Shown in pieces: positions 1 through 6,763 of a stretch of DNA of 64,000 nucleotides. The first letter of the stretch is position 1. The number at the start of each line of letters is the position of its first letter. Made by a program: the position numbers and the translations under genes. Source of the stretch: Arthrobacter silvisoli. Lineage in GTDB: Bacteria; Actinomycetota; Actinomycetes; Actinomycetales; Micrococcaceae. The stretch lies in the NCBI RefSeq assembly GCF_003369445.1, contig NZ_QRCU01000036.1, positions 62,001-126,000 on the forward strand, given 5' to 3'. The notes beneath the pieces were generated by a model. The model saw only the letters and a list, made by a program, of their open reading frames with translations, did not search any database and had not been told where the DNA came from.

Positions 1-356
1 TGGCCTGCGCCGTGGCGAACGCCAGCCTGGGGATCATCGCCACCGGTGCCTGGCGGGGTGACGTGGCCCGGGTGGGTGCCGCGCTGGCCGCCGGTCTCGC
101 CCCCGCACGGGAACTCGACGGCGTCGCGGACGTCCGCACCACCGGCGCGGTGGGCGTCATCGAACTGGAGGACGCCGTAGACGTTCCCGCCGTGACGCGG
201 GCCGCCCTCCGCAACGGTGTGTGGGTGCGGCCGTTCCGGAACCTCGTTTACGCCATGCCGCCGTACATCAGTTCGGCCGCGGAAGCGGAAGCGATGGCCG
301 CCGGGATGGTGGCGGCAGTCGCGGCCGTGTCGGCTGAAAGGGTGGGCGCTCCGTGA
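1..356 (+). CDS. bioA: BioA C-terminal fragment (adenosylmethionine-8-amino-7-oxononanoate aminotransferase), cut by window start
   Basis: The last ~117 residues of a class III PLP aminotransferase; the 5' part lies outside the window and the reading frame is open from base 3. BioA makes 7,8-diaminopelargonic acid from 8-amino-7-oxononanoate with S-adenosylmethionine as amino donor. The visible part has the ACAVANASL helix and the conserved C-terminal RPFRNLVY...MPPY block typical of BioA. The PLP lysine is upstream of the window. Its TGA overlaps the GTG of bioF by 4 bp (GTGA), and bioF and bioD follow in the same way, so this is one translationally coupled biotin operon. Identification rests on the C-terminal motifs together with this context. 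Confidence 0.88.
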   Translation, partial: ACAVANASLGIIATGAWRGDVARVGAALAAGLAPARELDGVADVRTTGAVGVIELEDAVDVPAVTRAALRNGVWVRPFRNLVYAMPPYISSAAEAEAMAAGMVAAVAAVSAERVGAP

Positions 357-1561
357 GCGTCTCGATGACCAAGTGGCTGGAGCAGCAGGCCGCCGTCCGT
401 GAGCGGCGCGGGCTGCGGCGCTCCCCGGAAACCCGATCGGGTGGCGGGAACGTGGTGGAGCTGTCCAGCAACGATTACCTCGGCCTGGCGTCGGATCCGC
501 GCCTGGCCGAGGCCGCGTGCGAGGCCGTGCGCCGCTGGGGCACCGGTGCCACATCCTCGCGGCTCGTGGCCGGAACCACCGGGCTGCACCTTGAGCTCGA
601 GGAGGAGCTGGCCCGCTTCACCGGCATGGAGGCGGGCCTGGTGTTTTCCTCCGGGTACTTGGCGAACCTGGGCGTGGTGACGGCGCTGGGCGGCCCAGGC
701 ACGCTGATCGTGGCCGACGAGCACTGCCACGCCTCGCTGATCGACGGCTTCCGGCTCTCCCGTTCGCGGGTGGAAACCTTCGCCCACAACGACGTCGACG
801 ACGCCGCCCGGCTGCTCGCCGAGCGCCTTTCCGGAGTCGCTCGTCCGGGGAACAGCGAGCCGCGGGCGTTGATCGTCGTCGAATCCATCTACAGCGTGTG
901 GGGCGACGCCGCCCCCTTGGCCTCCCTGCTGGAACTGGCCGTGGACCACGACGCCATGCTGCTGATCGACGAAGCCCACAGCCTGGGCGTCTCGGGCGGA
1001 GCCGGGAATGAGGGATACGGGCACTTGGAGGGACGCGGGCACTTGGAGGGACGCGGCGCCGTGGCCGGGACGGCCCTGGCCGGGCATCCGAACGTGGTGC
1101 TGACCGCCACCCTGTCCAAGGCCCTGGGCAGCCAAGGCGGGGCCGTGCTGGGTTCGGCCCTGTTGCGGGAGCACCTGCTCAACCGCGCGCGGAGCTTCAT
1201 CTTCGATACCGCGCTGGCCCCGGCGTCCGCCGCCGCCGCCCTTGAGGCGCTACGGGTCATCGCCGCCGAGCCGTGGCGTCCGGCCGCTGTCCGCGACAAC
1301 GCCACCCGGCTGGCAATCGGATTGCGGCAGGGCCCAGCACAAGCAGGCGCTGTCCAGTCCGTCCCGCTGCCCGACGCCGGTACGGCACTGCGCGCGAGCC
1401 GCGCTGCGCGTGAAGCCGGGATCCGGGTGGGCTGCTTCCGGCCGCCGTCTGTTCCGGACGGCATCTCCCGGCTGCGCCTGACCGCCCGGGCCACGCTCAC
1501 CCCCGACGAGATCGACTACGCCTGCGCAACGCTGCGCGGCATCCTGGAGGACACCCCATGA
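353..1561 (+). CDS. bioF: 8-amino-7-oxononanoate synthase BioF
   Basis: 402 aa, the usual size for a BioF of the alpha-oxoamine synthase family, which condenses pimeloyl-ACP/CoA with L-alanine in biotin synthesis. Visible motifs in order: SSNDYLGLA (about 38-46), GTGATSSRLVAG (about 63-74), DEAHSLGVSG with the PLP-contacting Asp (about 204-213), and TLSKALGSQGG with the PLP-binding Lys256. The GTG start at 353 overlaps the bioA stop; no later start keeps the N-terminal helix. An 18-bp tandem duplication at 1019-1054 doubles the peptide GHLEGR in the loop just after the DEAHS motif, which is unusual. The stop overlaps the bioD ATG (ATGA). Confidence 0.95.
   Translation: MSVSMTKWLEQQAAVRERRGLRRSPETRSGGGNVVELSSNDYLGLASDPRLAEAACEAVRRWGTGATSSRLVAGTTGLHLELEEELARFTGMEAGLVFSSGYLANLGVVTALGGPGTLIVADEHCHASLIDGFRLSRSRVETFAHNDVDDAARLLAERLSGVARPGNSEPRALIVVESIYSVWGDAAPLASLLELAVDHDAMLLIDEAHSLGVSGGAGNEGYGHLEGRGHLEGRGAVAGTALAGHPNVVLTATLSKALGSQGGAVLGSALLREHLLNRARSFIFDTALAPASAAAALEALRVIAAEPWRPAAVRDNATRLAIGLRQGPAQAGAVQSVPLPDAGTALRASRAAREAGIRVGCFRPPSVPDGISRLRLTARATLTPDEIDYACATLRGILEDTP
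1019..1054 (+). repeat. 18-bp tandem duplication inside bioF
   Basis: Two identical 18-bp copies, 1019-1036 and 1037-1054 (unit GGGCACTTGGAGGGACGC), in frame. They encode a doubled GHLEGR in a surface-type loop of BioF. The identical copies suggest a recent slippage event. Confidence 0.9.
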
Positions 1562-2271
1562 AGCAAGAGCCCCAGAGCCTGCCACCCATCATCCTGGTCA
1601 CGGGCACGGACACCGGAGTCGGAAAGACGGTCGCCACGGCCGCCCTGGCCGCGGCCTTGCACTCCTTTGGCCGCAGCGTCGCCGCCTATAAGCCGTGCCA
1701 AAGCGGCAACAAGGACGGCGACTCGGACTGTTCCGAAATCGCCAGGCTCGCCGCTCCCCTGACGTCGGAGGCCGGCGTCGTGCTCGAAGAACCACTCGCT
1801 CCGGTGCAGGCCGCCACCGTGGACGGTGTGGAATTGCCGCGCCTGGCGGCGCACGCCGAACGCATCCGGCAGCTCGCCGCCGGGCACCACCACGTGCTGG
1901 TGGAGGGCGCGGGCGGGCTGCTCGTGGAGTTGGATCCCGACGCCGGAACGCTGGCCGATCTCGGCGCCCTCCTCGGGGACGCGGCTGGCTTTGCCGTGGT
2001 TGCCCGGCCGTCGTTGGGAACCTTGAACCACACCGGACTGACCGTGGAGGCCCTGGAACGCCGGCACCTTGCAGTGACGGGGTTGATCCTGGGCAGCTGG
2101 CCGGAGCAGCCCGGACTGGCAGAGCTCGGCAACCGGACGGCCTTCTCGGACGGGACGGTCCCGCTGTTGGGCGTGATCCCGGACGCGGCGTCGGCGTTGC
2201 CCGTGGAGACGTTCCGCGGGCAGGCGCCGCTGTGGTTGGACGGGCTCTGCTTGGAAGGCACGGCCTCATGA
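1558..2271 (+). CDS. bioD: ATP-dependent dethiobiotin synthetase BioD
   Basis: 237 aa, cytosolic, typical length for BioD, which closes the ureido ring of dethiobiotin from diaminopelargonate, CO2 and ATP. The P-loop GTDTGVGKT lies near residues 16-24, followed by the AYKPCQSG substrate/metal loop (about 43-50) and the VEGAGGLLVEL motif (about 115-125), all characteristic. The ATG at 1558 overlaps the bioF stop by 4 bp, and the BioD stop overlaps the ATG of the P450 gene by 4 bp. The arrangement bioA-bioF-bioD-P450 implies one transcript. No bioB, bioC or bioH is seen in this window. Confidence 0.95.
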   Translation: MKQEPQSLPPIILVTGTDTGVGKTVATAALAAALHSFGRSVAAYKPCQSGNKDGDSDCSEIARLAAPLTSEAGVVLEEPLAPVQAATVDGVELPRLAAHAERIRQLAAGHHHVLVEGAGGLLVELDPDAGTLADLGALLGDAAGFAVVARPSLGTLNHTGLTVEALERRHLAVTGLILGSWPEQPGLAELGNRTAFSDGTVPLLGVIPDAASALPVETFRGQAPLWLDGLCLEGTAS

Positions 2272-3395
2272 GCGCCCAGTGCCCTTACCGCGTAGTCCGG
2301 GAACCGGCTGAGGTGCGCGAGGTCCTGCACCGTCCCGACGACTTCGGCCCCGCCAACGCGCTGCTCGCCGTGACGCCGCTGTCCGGGCCTGCCCTGCGCA
2401 TCCTGCAGGGGGCCCGCTTCGCGCTCCCGCCCGTGCTGGCCAGCAATGACACCAGCTCCCACCCCGGGATCCGCAAAGTAGTGGCCGGTTTCTTCACCCC
2501 TGCCACGGTGGAGTCGATGGAGCCGCGGATCCGCCAGTTGGCCAAGGAAGCCGCATACGAAGCCGCCAACGGACTCGCCGCCGCGGGCAGCGTGGAGCTG
2601 GTGCAGGCCGTCGCCGCCCTTCCGCCGGCTGTGGTGATGCTGGAAATGCTGGGCCTGCCGGTCCGGGACCTCCCGGAACTGAAAGCCTGGAGCTTGGACT
2701 CCCTGGAACTGTTCTGGGGCTGGCCCGGCCCGGAACGGCAACTGGAACTCGCCCGCAGCGCCGCGGACTTCTACCGCTGGCTGCGCAAGCTGGTGCTGGA
2801 ATCCGTGGCCTCCCCCGGCCGCAACCTGTTCACGTCCCTGCACGAACACGGCCTCAGCACCCCGGAGATCTGCTCCCTGGGGTATTTCCTGCTGATCGCC
2901 GGGCAGGAAACCACCACCCAGCTCATCAGCACCGCCCTGTTCCGCCTGGCCGAGGGGTCCATGGGCATCGCCTGGGACGAAGCTACAAGCAAAGACAAGG
3001 CCACGGAGCTCGTGCGGCGTGTCCTCGCGGACGAGTCCTCCGTGCCGACCTGGCGCCGTGTTGCCAGCCGGGACACCGAGCTCAACGGCGAGGCCATCCT
3101 TGCCGGTGAAGAGGTCCTGCTGGAACTGACGGGAAACCACGCAGGAGCGGGAGCATCGGCACCCAAAGGTCCGCTGCCCTACGGACTGGCCTTCGGCTCC
3201 GGCATCCACCGCTGCCTCGGCGCGAAACTCGCGGAACTCGAGGCCGCCGTCGTCGTCGAAGAAACGGCGGCCGCGCTGCCGGGCGCAACTCTGCACGGAC
3301 CGGAACCGGAGTGGATCCGGCTGCTGTCCTTCCAGGCGCCGCGCACGGTAACCGTGGCTAGACTCGGATCATGGGCGAAAGCCGGGACCTGCTGA
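2268..3395 (+). CDS. cytochrome P450, possibly BioI-like, in the biotin operon
   Basis: 375 aa after choosing the ATG at 2268, which overlaps the bioD stop (ATGA); the open frame continues upstream only as an out-of-frame shadow of bioD. P450 landmarks are present: I-helix AGQETTT near residues 209-215, K-helix ExxR (ELVR), and the heme loop FGSGIHRCLG with the axial Cys316. It is slightly shorter than typical bacterial P450s (about 400 aa) and begins MSAQCPY. Tight coupling to bioD suggests a role in supplying the pimelate moiety, as Bacillus BioI does by cleaving acyl-ACP; that role is inference from context only. Redox partners are not visible nearby. Confidence 0.85.
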   Translation: MSAQCPYRVVREPAEVREVLHRPDDFGPANALLAVTPLSGPALRILQGARFALPPVLASNDTSSHPGIRKVVAGFFTPATVESMEPRIRQLAKEAAYEAANGLAAAGSVELVQAVAALPPAVVMLEMLGLPVRDLPELKAWSLDSLELFWGWPGPERQLELARSAADFYRWLRKLVLESVASPGRNLFTSLHEHGLSTPEICSLGYFLLIAGQETTTQLISTALFRLAEGSMGIAWDEATSKDKATELVRRVLADESSVPTWRRVASRDTELNGEAILAGEEVLLELTGNHAGAGASAPKGPLPYGLAFGSGIHRCLGAKLAELEAAVVVEETAAALPGATLHGPEPEWIRLLSFQAPRTVTVARLGSWAKAGTC

Positions 3396-3814
3396 CACCG
3401 GAGCAGCGCAGCCGGAACATGTCCAGGATCCGCGGCAAGAACACCAAACCCGAGCTCCTGGTCCGTCGGCTCCTGCATGCGAAGGGCTATCGTTACCGCC
3501 TGCACGGCATGGCCGCCGGCGGGAGGCTTCCGGGTAGCCCGGACCTGGTCTTCGCAGGCCGGCACAAGGTGATCTTCGTGAACGGCTGCTTCTGGCACTT
3601 CCACGATTGCCCGGCCGGACTGCACGCCCCCGCGGCCAACGCCGAATTCTGGGAGGCGAAGCGGCGCCGCACCCGCGAGCGTGACACCCTTCAGCGCGAG
3701 CGGCTCGCAGCCGCCGGGTGGGAGGTCCTCACCGTATGGGAGTGCGGGATGAAGGACCGCAGCGCCCTGGAGGCCCAGCTCACCGGCTTCCTCGACGGCG
3801 TTCCGCGCAGCTGA
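3371..3814 (+). CDS. vsr: very short patch repair (Vsr) DNA mismatch endonuclease
   Basis: 147 aa, family length. Vsr nicks next to T:G mismatches that arise when 5-methylcytosine deaminates. Visible: N-terminal [16 protein letters not shown], catalytic-type Asp58 in GSPDLVF, and the [10 protein letters not shown] block (71-80) with the Trp that intercalates at the mismatch and the His and Cys metal/structural residues. The start overlaps the P450 3' end by 25 bp in another frame. Vsr normally pairs with a Dcm-type cytosine methyltransferase; none is present in the window, so this is an orphan, although a methyl-DNA-type McrBC pair lies 1.7 kb downstream. Confidence 0.93.
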   Translation: MGESRDLLTPEQRSRNMSRIRGKNTKPELLVRRLLHAKGYRYRLHGMAAGGRLPGSPDLVFAGRHKVIFVNGCFWHFHDCPAGLHAPAANAEFWEAKRRRTRERDTLQRERLAAAGWEVLTVWECGMKDRSALEAQLTGFLDGVPRS

Positions 3815-3906
3815 GCGGCAGGAGGTTCATTGCTGGCAGCAGTGCCCCGCCTGAACGGTCGACGGGGCACGCCAACAACAACATCCCGACATCACGCACG
3901 GGGAGG

Positions 3907-3966
3907 TTGACGGCAATATACAGATCCTGTACTTTTTGGTACAGGTTGAACCGAACGGTACAACCT
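3907..3966 (+). promoter_or_regulatory. promoter and TetR-type operator for the DUF1348-TetR operon
   Basis: A -35-like TTGACG (3907-3912) and a -10-like TACTTT (3930-3935) sit 17 bp apart. The inverted repeat CCTGTAC-N6-GTACAGG (3926-3945) covers the -10. A second repeat, AGGTTG-N12-CAACCT (3943-3966), follows at once, and GGTACA occurs twice. Repeats over the -10 next to a TetR gene suggest an autoregulatory operator. Confidence 0.6.
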
Positions 3967-3987
3967 GAAATTCCGAAGGAGTACATC

Positions 3988-4455
3988 ATGGCTCGTCCGC
4001 CCTTCCCTCCGTTCACCGAACAGACCGCCATCCAGAAGGTCCGTGCCGCCGAGGATGGCTGGAACACGCGCGACCCCGAGCGCATCTCCCTCGCATACAG
4101 CGAGGACAGCTGGTGGCGCAATCGCTCGACGTTCGTGCAGGGCCGCGCGGCCATCGTCGAGTTCCTCACGGGCAAGTGGGAGCGCGAGCTCGACTACCGG
4201 CTCATCAAGGAGTTGTGGGCCTACACAGGCGACGTCATCGCCGTCCGCTTCGCGTACGAGTACCATGACGCTGCGGGCAAGTGGTTCCGCGCCTACGGCA
4301 ACGAGAACTGGCACTTCGACAAGGATGGACTCATGACGCACCGTCACGCGAGCATCAACGACGTCGCCATCGACGAATCGGAGCGCAAGTTCTTCTGGGA
4401 CGCCCCCGGACCCCGGCCCGTGGATCATCCCGGCCTGAGCGAACTCGGACTGTAA
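3988..4455 (+). CDS. DUF1348 / nuclear transport factor 2-like small protein
   Basis: 155 aa, matching the DUF1348 family (SnoaL/NTF2-like fold). The ATG at 3988 follows GAAGGAG by a proper distance; the upstream open frame is shadow. The sequence is rich in Trp/Tyr/Phe ([38 protein letters not shown]), as usual in this family, which forms small cone-shaped dimers around a hydrophobic cavity. No reaction is established for the family and none can be read here. It is translationally coupled to the TetR gene (TAATG overlap), so the TetR protein probably controls it and perhaps responds to a ligand that it binds or converts. Confidence 0.85.
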   Translation: MARPPFPPFTEQTAIQKVRAAEDGWNTRDPERISLAYSEDSWWRNRSTFVQGRAAIVEFLTGKWERELDYRLIKELWAYTGDVIAVRFAYEYHDAAGKWFRAYGNENWHFDKDGLMTHRHASINDVAIDESERKFFWDAPGPRPVDHPGLSELGL

Positions 4456-5021
4456 TGCCGCGCACCCTCCTCGAACGCCCGGACGCTGTCCGCGCCCTCG
4501 CCGGCGTCTTCCGCCGGCGAGGGTTTGAGAGCAGCTCCCTATCCGTCATCCAGCAGGAGGCCGGCATCGGTCGCGGCAGCCTGTACCACTTCTTCCCCAA
4601 CGGGAAGAAGGACATGGCCAGGGCCGTGCTCGACCAAGTGCGCGCTTGGTTCGAGGATGAGGTTTTCGCGCCGCTTCGTGCCGCAACTGACGCCGTTGAA
4701 GCGGTCTCCGCGATGACGAAAGCGGTCGCTGACTACTTCGTCTCGCGCGAGAATGTCTGCCTATTCGCTGCAATGACGCTCGGCGAGGAGAAGGAGACAT
4801 TCGCCGACGAGGTAAAGGCCTACTTCGTGGACTGGGTCGACGCGTTGGCCGCGCTGCTGCAGCGCGGCGGACTCACCCTTGAGGATGCACACGAGAACGC
4901 ACTGGACGCCGTCGCCGGGATCCAGGGCGGACTCATCCTTACCCGCGCCTACGGCGACGAATCTACGTTCCTGGGGATCACAGGACGCGTCGAACGCCGG
5001 CTGCTCGCGCGGCTCAGCTGA
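4455..5021 (+). CDS. TetR/AcrR family transcriptional regulator
   Basis: 188 aa. The N-terminal helix-turn-helix runs over about residues 5-55 (GFESSSLSVIQQEAGIGRGSLYHFFPNGKKDMARAVL), with the typical YHFFPNGK end of the recognition helix. The C-terminal ~130 residues form the helical ligand domain. The ATG overlaps the TAA of the DUF1348 gene by 1 bp. The inverted repeats upstream of that gene are the obvious target, so autoregulation of a two-gene operon is likely. The ligand is unknown. The hairpin at 5087-5117 ends the transcript. Confidence 0.9.
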   Translation: MPRTLLERPDAVRALAGVFRRRGFESSSLSVIQQEAGIGRGSLYHFFPNGKKDMARAVLDQVRAWFEDEVFAPLRAATDAVEAVSAMTKAVADYFVSRENVCLFAAMTLGEEKETFADEVKAYFVDWVDALAALLQRGGLTLEDAHENALDAVAGIQGGLILTRAYGDESTFLGITGRVERRLLARLS

Positions 5022-5086
5022 CGCCTGGACCGCGTCGCGGGCTAGGTCTCACGGTTCGGATGCCCGCCTGGCGGCGGCACCAACTC

Positions 5087-5117
5087 AGCACACCCGCCTG
5101 GCGGCGGCGGGTGTGCT
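5087..5117. terminator. bidirectional hairpin between convergent genes
   Basis: Perfect 12-bp arms AGCACACCCGCC / GGCGGGTGTGCT with a 7-nt loop. It lies between the TetR gene (+) and the small membrane protein (-). No strong T-run is seen. Confidence 0.7.
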
Positions 5118-5368
5118 CAGGCCGGAGGGGCTGCGGTGTTCTTGCGCCGGCCGAAGAGGAAGTACCCCACGGGGCCAAAGAAGTTGATGAAACTCACGGC
5201 CCGCCAAAGGGCCTTGCTCCCGCGGATCTGCTCCCGGGGAGTCTTGGAGATGCTGCGCTGCGCCGCGAGCATCAACGCGAACTCCAGCACACCGGCCACA
5301 ATGGTGACACGGCGCTGCCCCGGGGTCATGTCTTTCCACGACTTCTTCTTTTTCCTCATGCCGCCCAT
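5117..5368 (-). CDS. small PLD-nuclease-N-terminal-like membrane protein
   Basis: 83 aa from the ATG at 5368, which has GGAGG five bases upstream; an ATG four codons earlier overlaps that ribosome site and is less likely. The order is a very basic start (MRKKKKSWKDMTPGQRR), one hydrophobic helix (VTIVAGVLEFALMLAA), then a short loop and a second hydrophobic stretch (FINFFGPVGYFLFGRRK). The PVGYFLFGRRK end resembles the PLDc_N family of short actinobacterial membrane proteins. Function unknown. It stands alone between the TetR gene and mcrC. Confidence 0.7.
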   Translation of the reverse strand: MGGMRKKKKSWKDMTPGQRRVTIVAGVLEFALMLAAQRSISKTPREQIRGSKALWRAVSFINFFGPVGYFLFGRRKNTAAPPA

Positions 5369-5467
5369 CGTTGCCTCCATCCGCAGCAGTCTGCTCTCAG
5401 GCTAGACCTGTTGGCGCCGGCACGGAACAGCCCGGCACCTGCGCGCTGGCGGTCCCGCCGGCGGCCC

Positions 5468-6763
5468 TCATCCCCGGGCCTGGCGGACCACTTCTCCCCA
5501 GGACTGTTGGGCCAGGTCTGCCACGGAGGCGAGGATTTCGGCGGGGGGCTTGGACAGGTCCAGCGGGTACTCCACCACGTCGATGTCGGTGTTGAGGATG
5601 CGCCGCAGCTTCATTTCCCCCGGCCCTGCGTACACCAGCCAGGCCGTGGGGACCTGCAACGCGGTGCAGTACGCGAGCATCCGGTAGTGGTCGGCGTTCA
5701 GTGAGGCACCGGTGTCCGGGCCCGCCGCGTAGTTGGCGCCGTAGACCACCACGGGGCGGCCGCCCAGGAAATGCACGGCATCCGGGCGGACGGTGATCCG
5801 GTCGGAGTCCCGGACGGCCTCGTTGAGCAGGGCACCGTACTGCATCCGGGTCTCGCCGGGGTGGGCACGCATGGCCTCGCGCAAGGCGACGCCCACGAAT
5901 TCCTTGAACACGGTGGACATGTCCACCACGAAGGCGGCGCTGCGCTGCTTCCCGTCGCCCGCTTCGGCCGAGCAGTTCCGCAGGATCACTTCCGCCAGGC
6001 GCAAGGCCGCGTGGAAGCGCAAGTTCATCCGGCTGGCCTGCCAGTGCGGCAGGGGCGCCCCGGGCACCAGGGGCGTGGCGCCGTCGAGCTTTCCGCCCAG
6101 GCGGCGGAGGCGGCTCAGCACCTCGGGCCGGACGCTCGGGACCTGGCCCATCCGGGCCAGCGCGGCCCGCAGGATGCGGTTTTCGGCGATGTCCTCGCTG
6201 AACTCGTCGTAAGACACTTCCAAGGGCACCATCAGGCCGGGCCGCCGGGCGATCTGCTCGGAAATCCGGATGCGTCCCTTGACGGTGCGCAGGGATTCCT
6301 CGACGTTCACGTAGCCTTGCATCGGCCCGCGGACGAGGGCTCGTTCGGCCAATTGCGCCAGCGATTCGGCCAAGGCGCTCCACAGGTCCTGGTGCTCGAC
6401 GGCGGCCACCGAGTCTTCGCGGAATCCCTGGTCTCCTGCATAACTGAGCAGGAACAGCAGCCGTTGCAGGCCGAGCCGGTCCTTGGGCCGCACCTCGAAC
6501 TGCACGGTCGGGGTGCGAACCGAACCCACCTTGCCGCTCGGCTCGATCCGGTACAGGCCCATGCCCATCGGCGCTGCCTTCGCGAGCCCGCTGGAGTTGA
6601 GGAAAGCGGCGGTGTCGGGATCCAGCCGTTCGACGACGCCCCTGGATTGCTCGTCCAGCACGATGTGGCGCACGCCGGGGGCGTGCCACGGCCGGGGCGG
6701 GACCATCACAGGGCGCCGGCCTTCGAGGTGCTGCTCAGCATGGTGCTGCTCAGCGGGAGGCAA
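5468..6763 (-). CDS. mcrC: McrC-family protein, nuclease motif apparently lost
   Basis: Up to 431 aa; the TTG at 6763 overlaps mcrB by 14 bp and a GTG/ATG pair at 6709/6706 is an alternative start. McrC is the nuclease partner of the GTPase McrB in methyl-DNA restriction. The family layout is present: N-terminal domain to about 130, VKGRIRISEQIARRPG, YDEFSEDIAENRILRAAL, and the C-terminal PD-(D/E)xK region. In that region RPD (Asp328) is kept, but the strand that normally reads D-A-K reads Gly342-Ala343-Asn344 (VVVYGANYAA). Both the second acidic residue and the lysine are missing, so cleavage is doubtful. The gene is otherwise full length without frameshift. Confidence 0.85.
   Translation of the reverse strand: MPPAEQHHAEQHLEGRRPVMVPPRPWHAPGVRHIVLDEQSRGVVERLDPDTAAFLNSSGLAKAAPMGMGLYRIEPSGKVGSVRTPTVQFEVRPKDRLGLQRLLFLLSYAGDQGFREDSVAAVEHQDLWSALAESLAQLAERALVRGPMQGYVNVEESLRTVKGRIRISEQIARRPGLMVPLEVSYDEFSEDIAENRILRAALARMGQVPSVRPEVLSRLRRLGGKLDGATPLVPGAPLPHWQASRMNLRFHAALRLAEVILRNCSAEAGDGKQRSAAFVVDMSTVFKEFVGVALREAMRAHPGETRMQYGALLNEAVRDSDRITVRPDAVHFLGGRPVVVYGANYAAGPDTGASLNADHYRMLAYCTALQVPTAWLVYAGPGEMKLRRILNTDIDVVEYPLDLSKPPAEILASVADLAQQSWGEVVRQARG

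Noticed and set aside
1686..3296. Minus-strand frame of 536 codons opposite bioD and the P450 gene
   Set aside because: Runs across two real genes on the other strand and shows no domain; shadow.
4281..4454. N-terminal extension of the TetR gene frame
   Set aside because: The extension is an out-of-frame shadow of the DUF1348 gene; the ATG at 4455 gives the normal TetR beginning.
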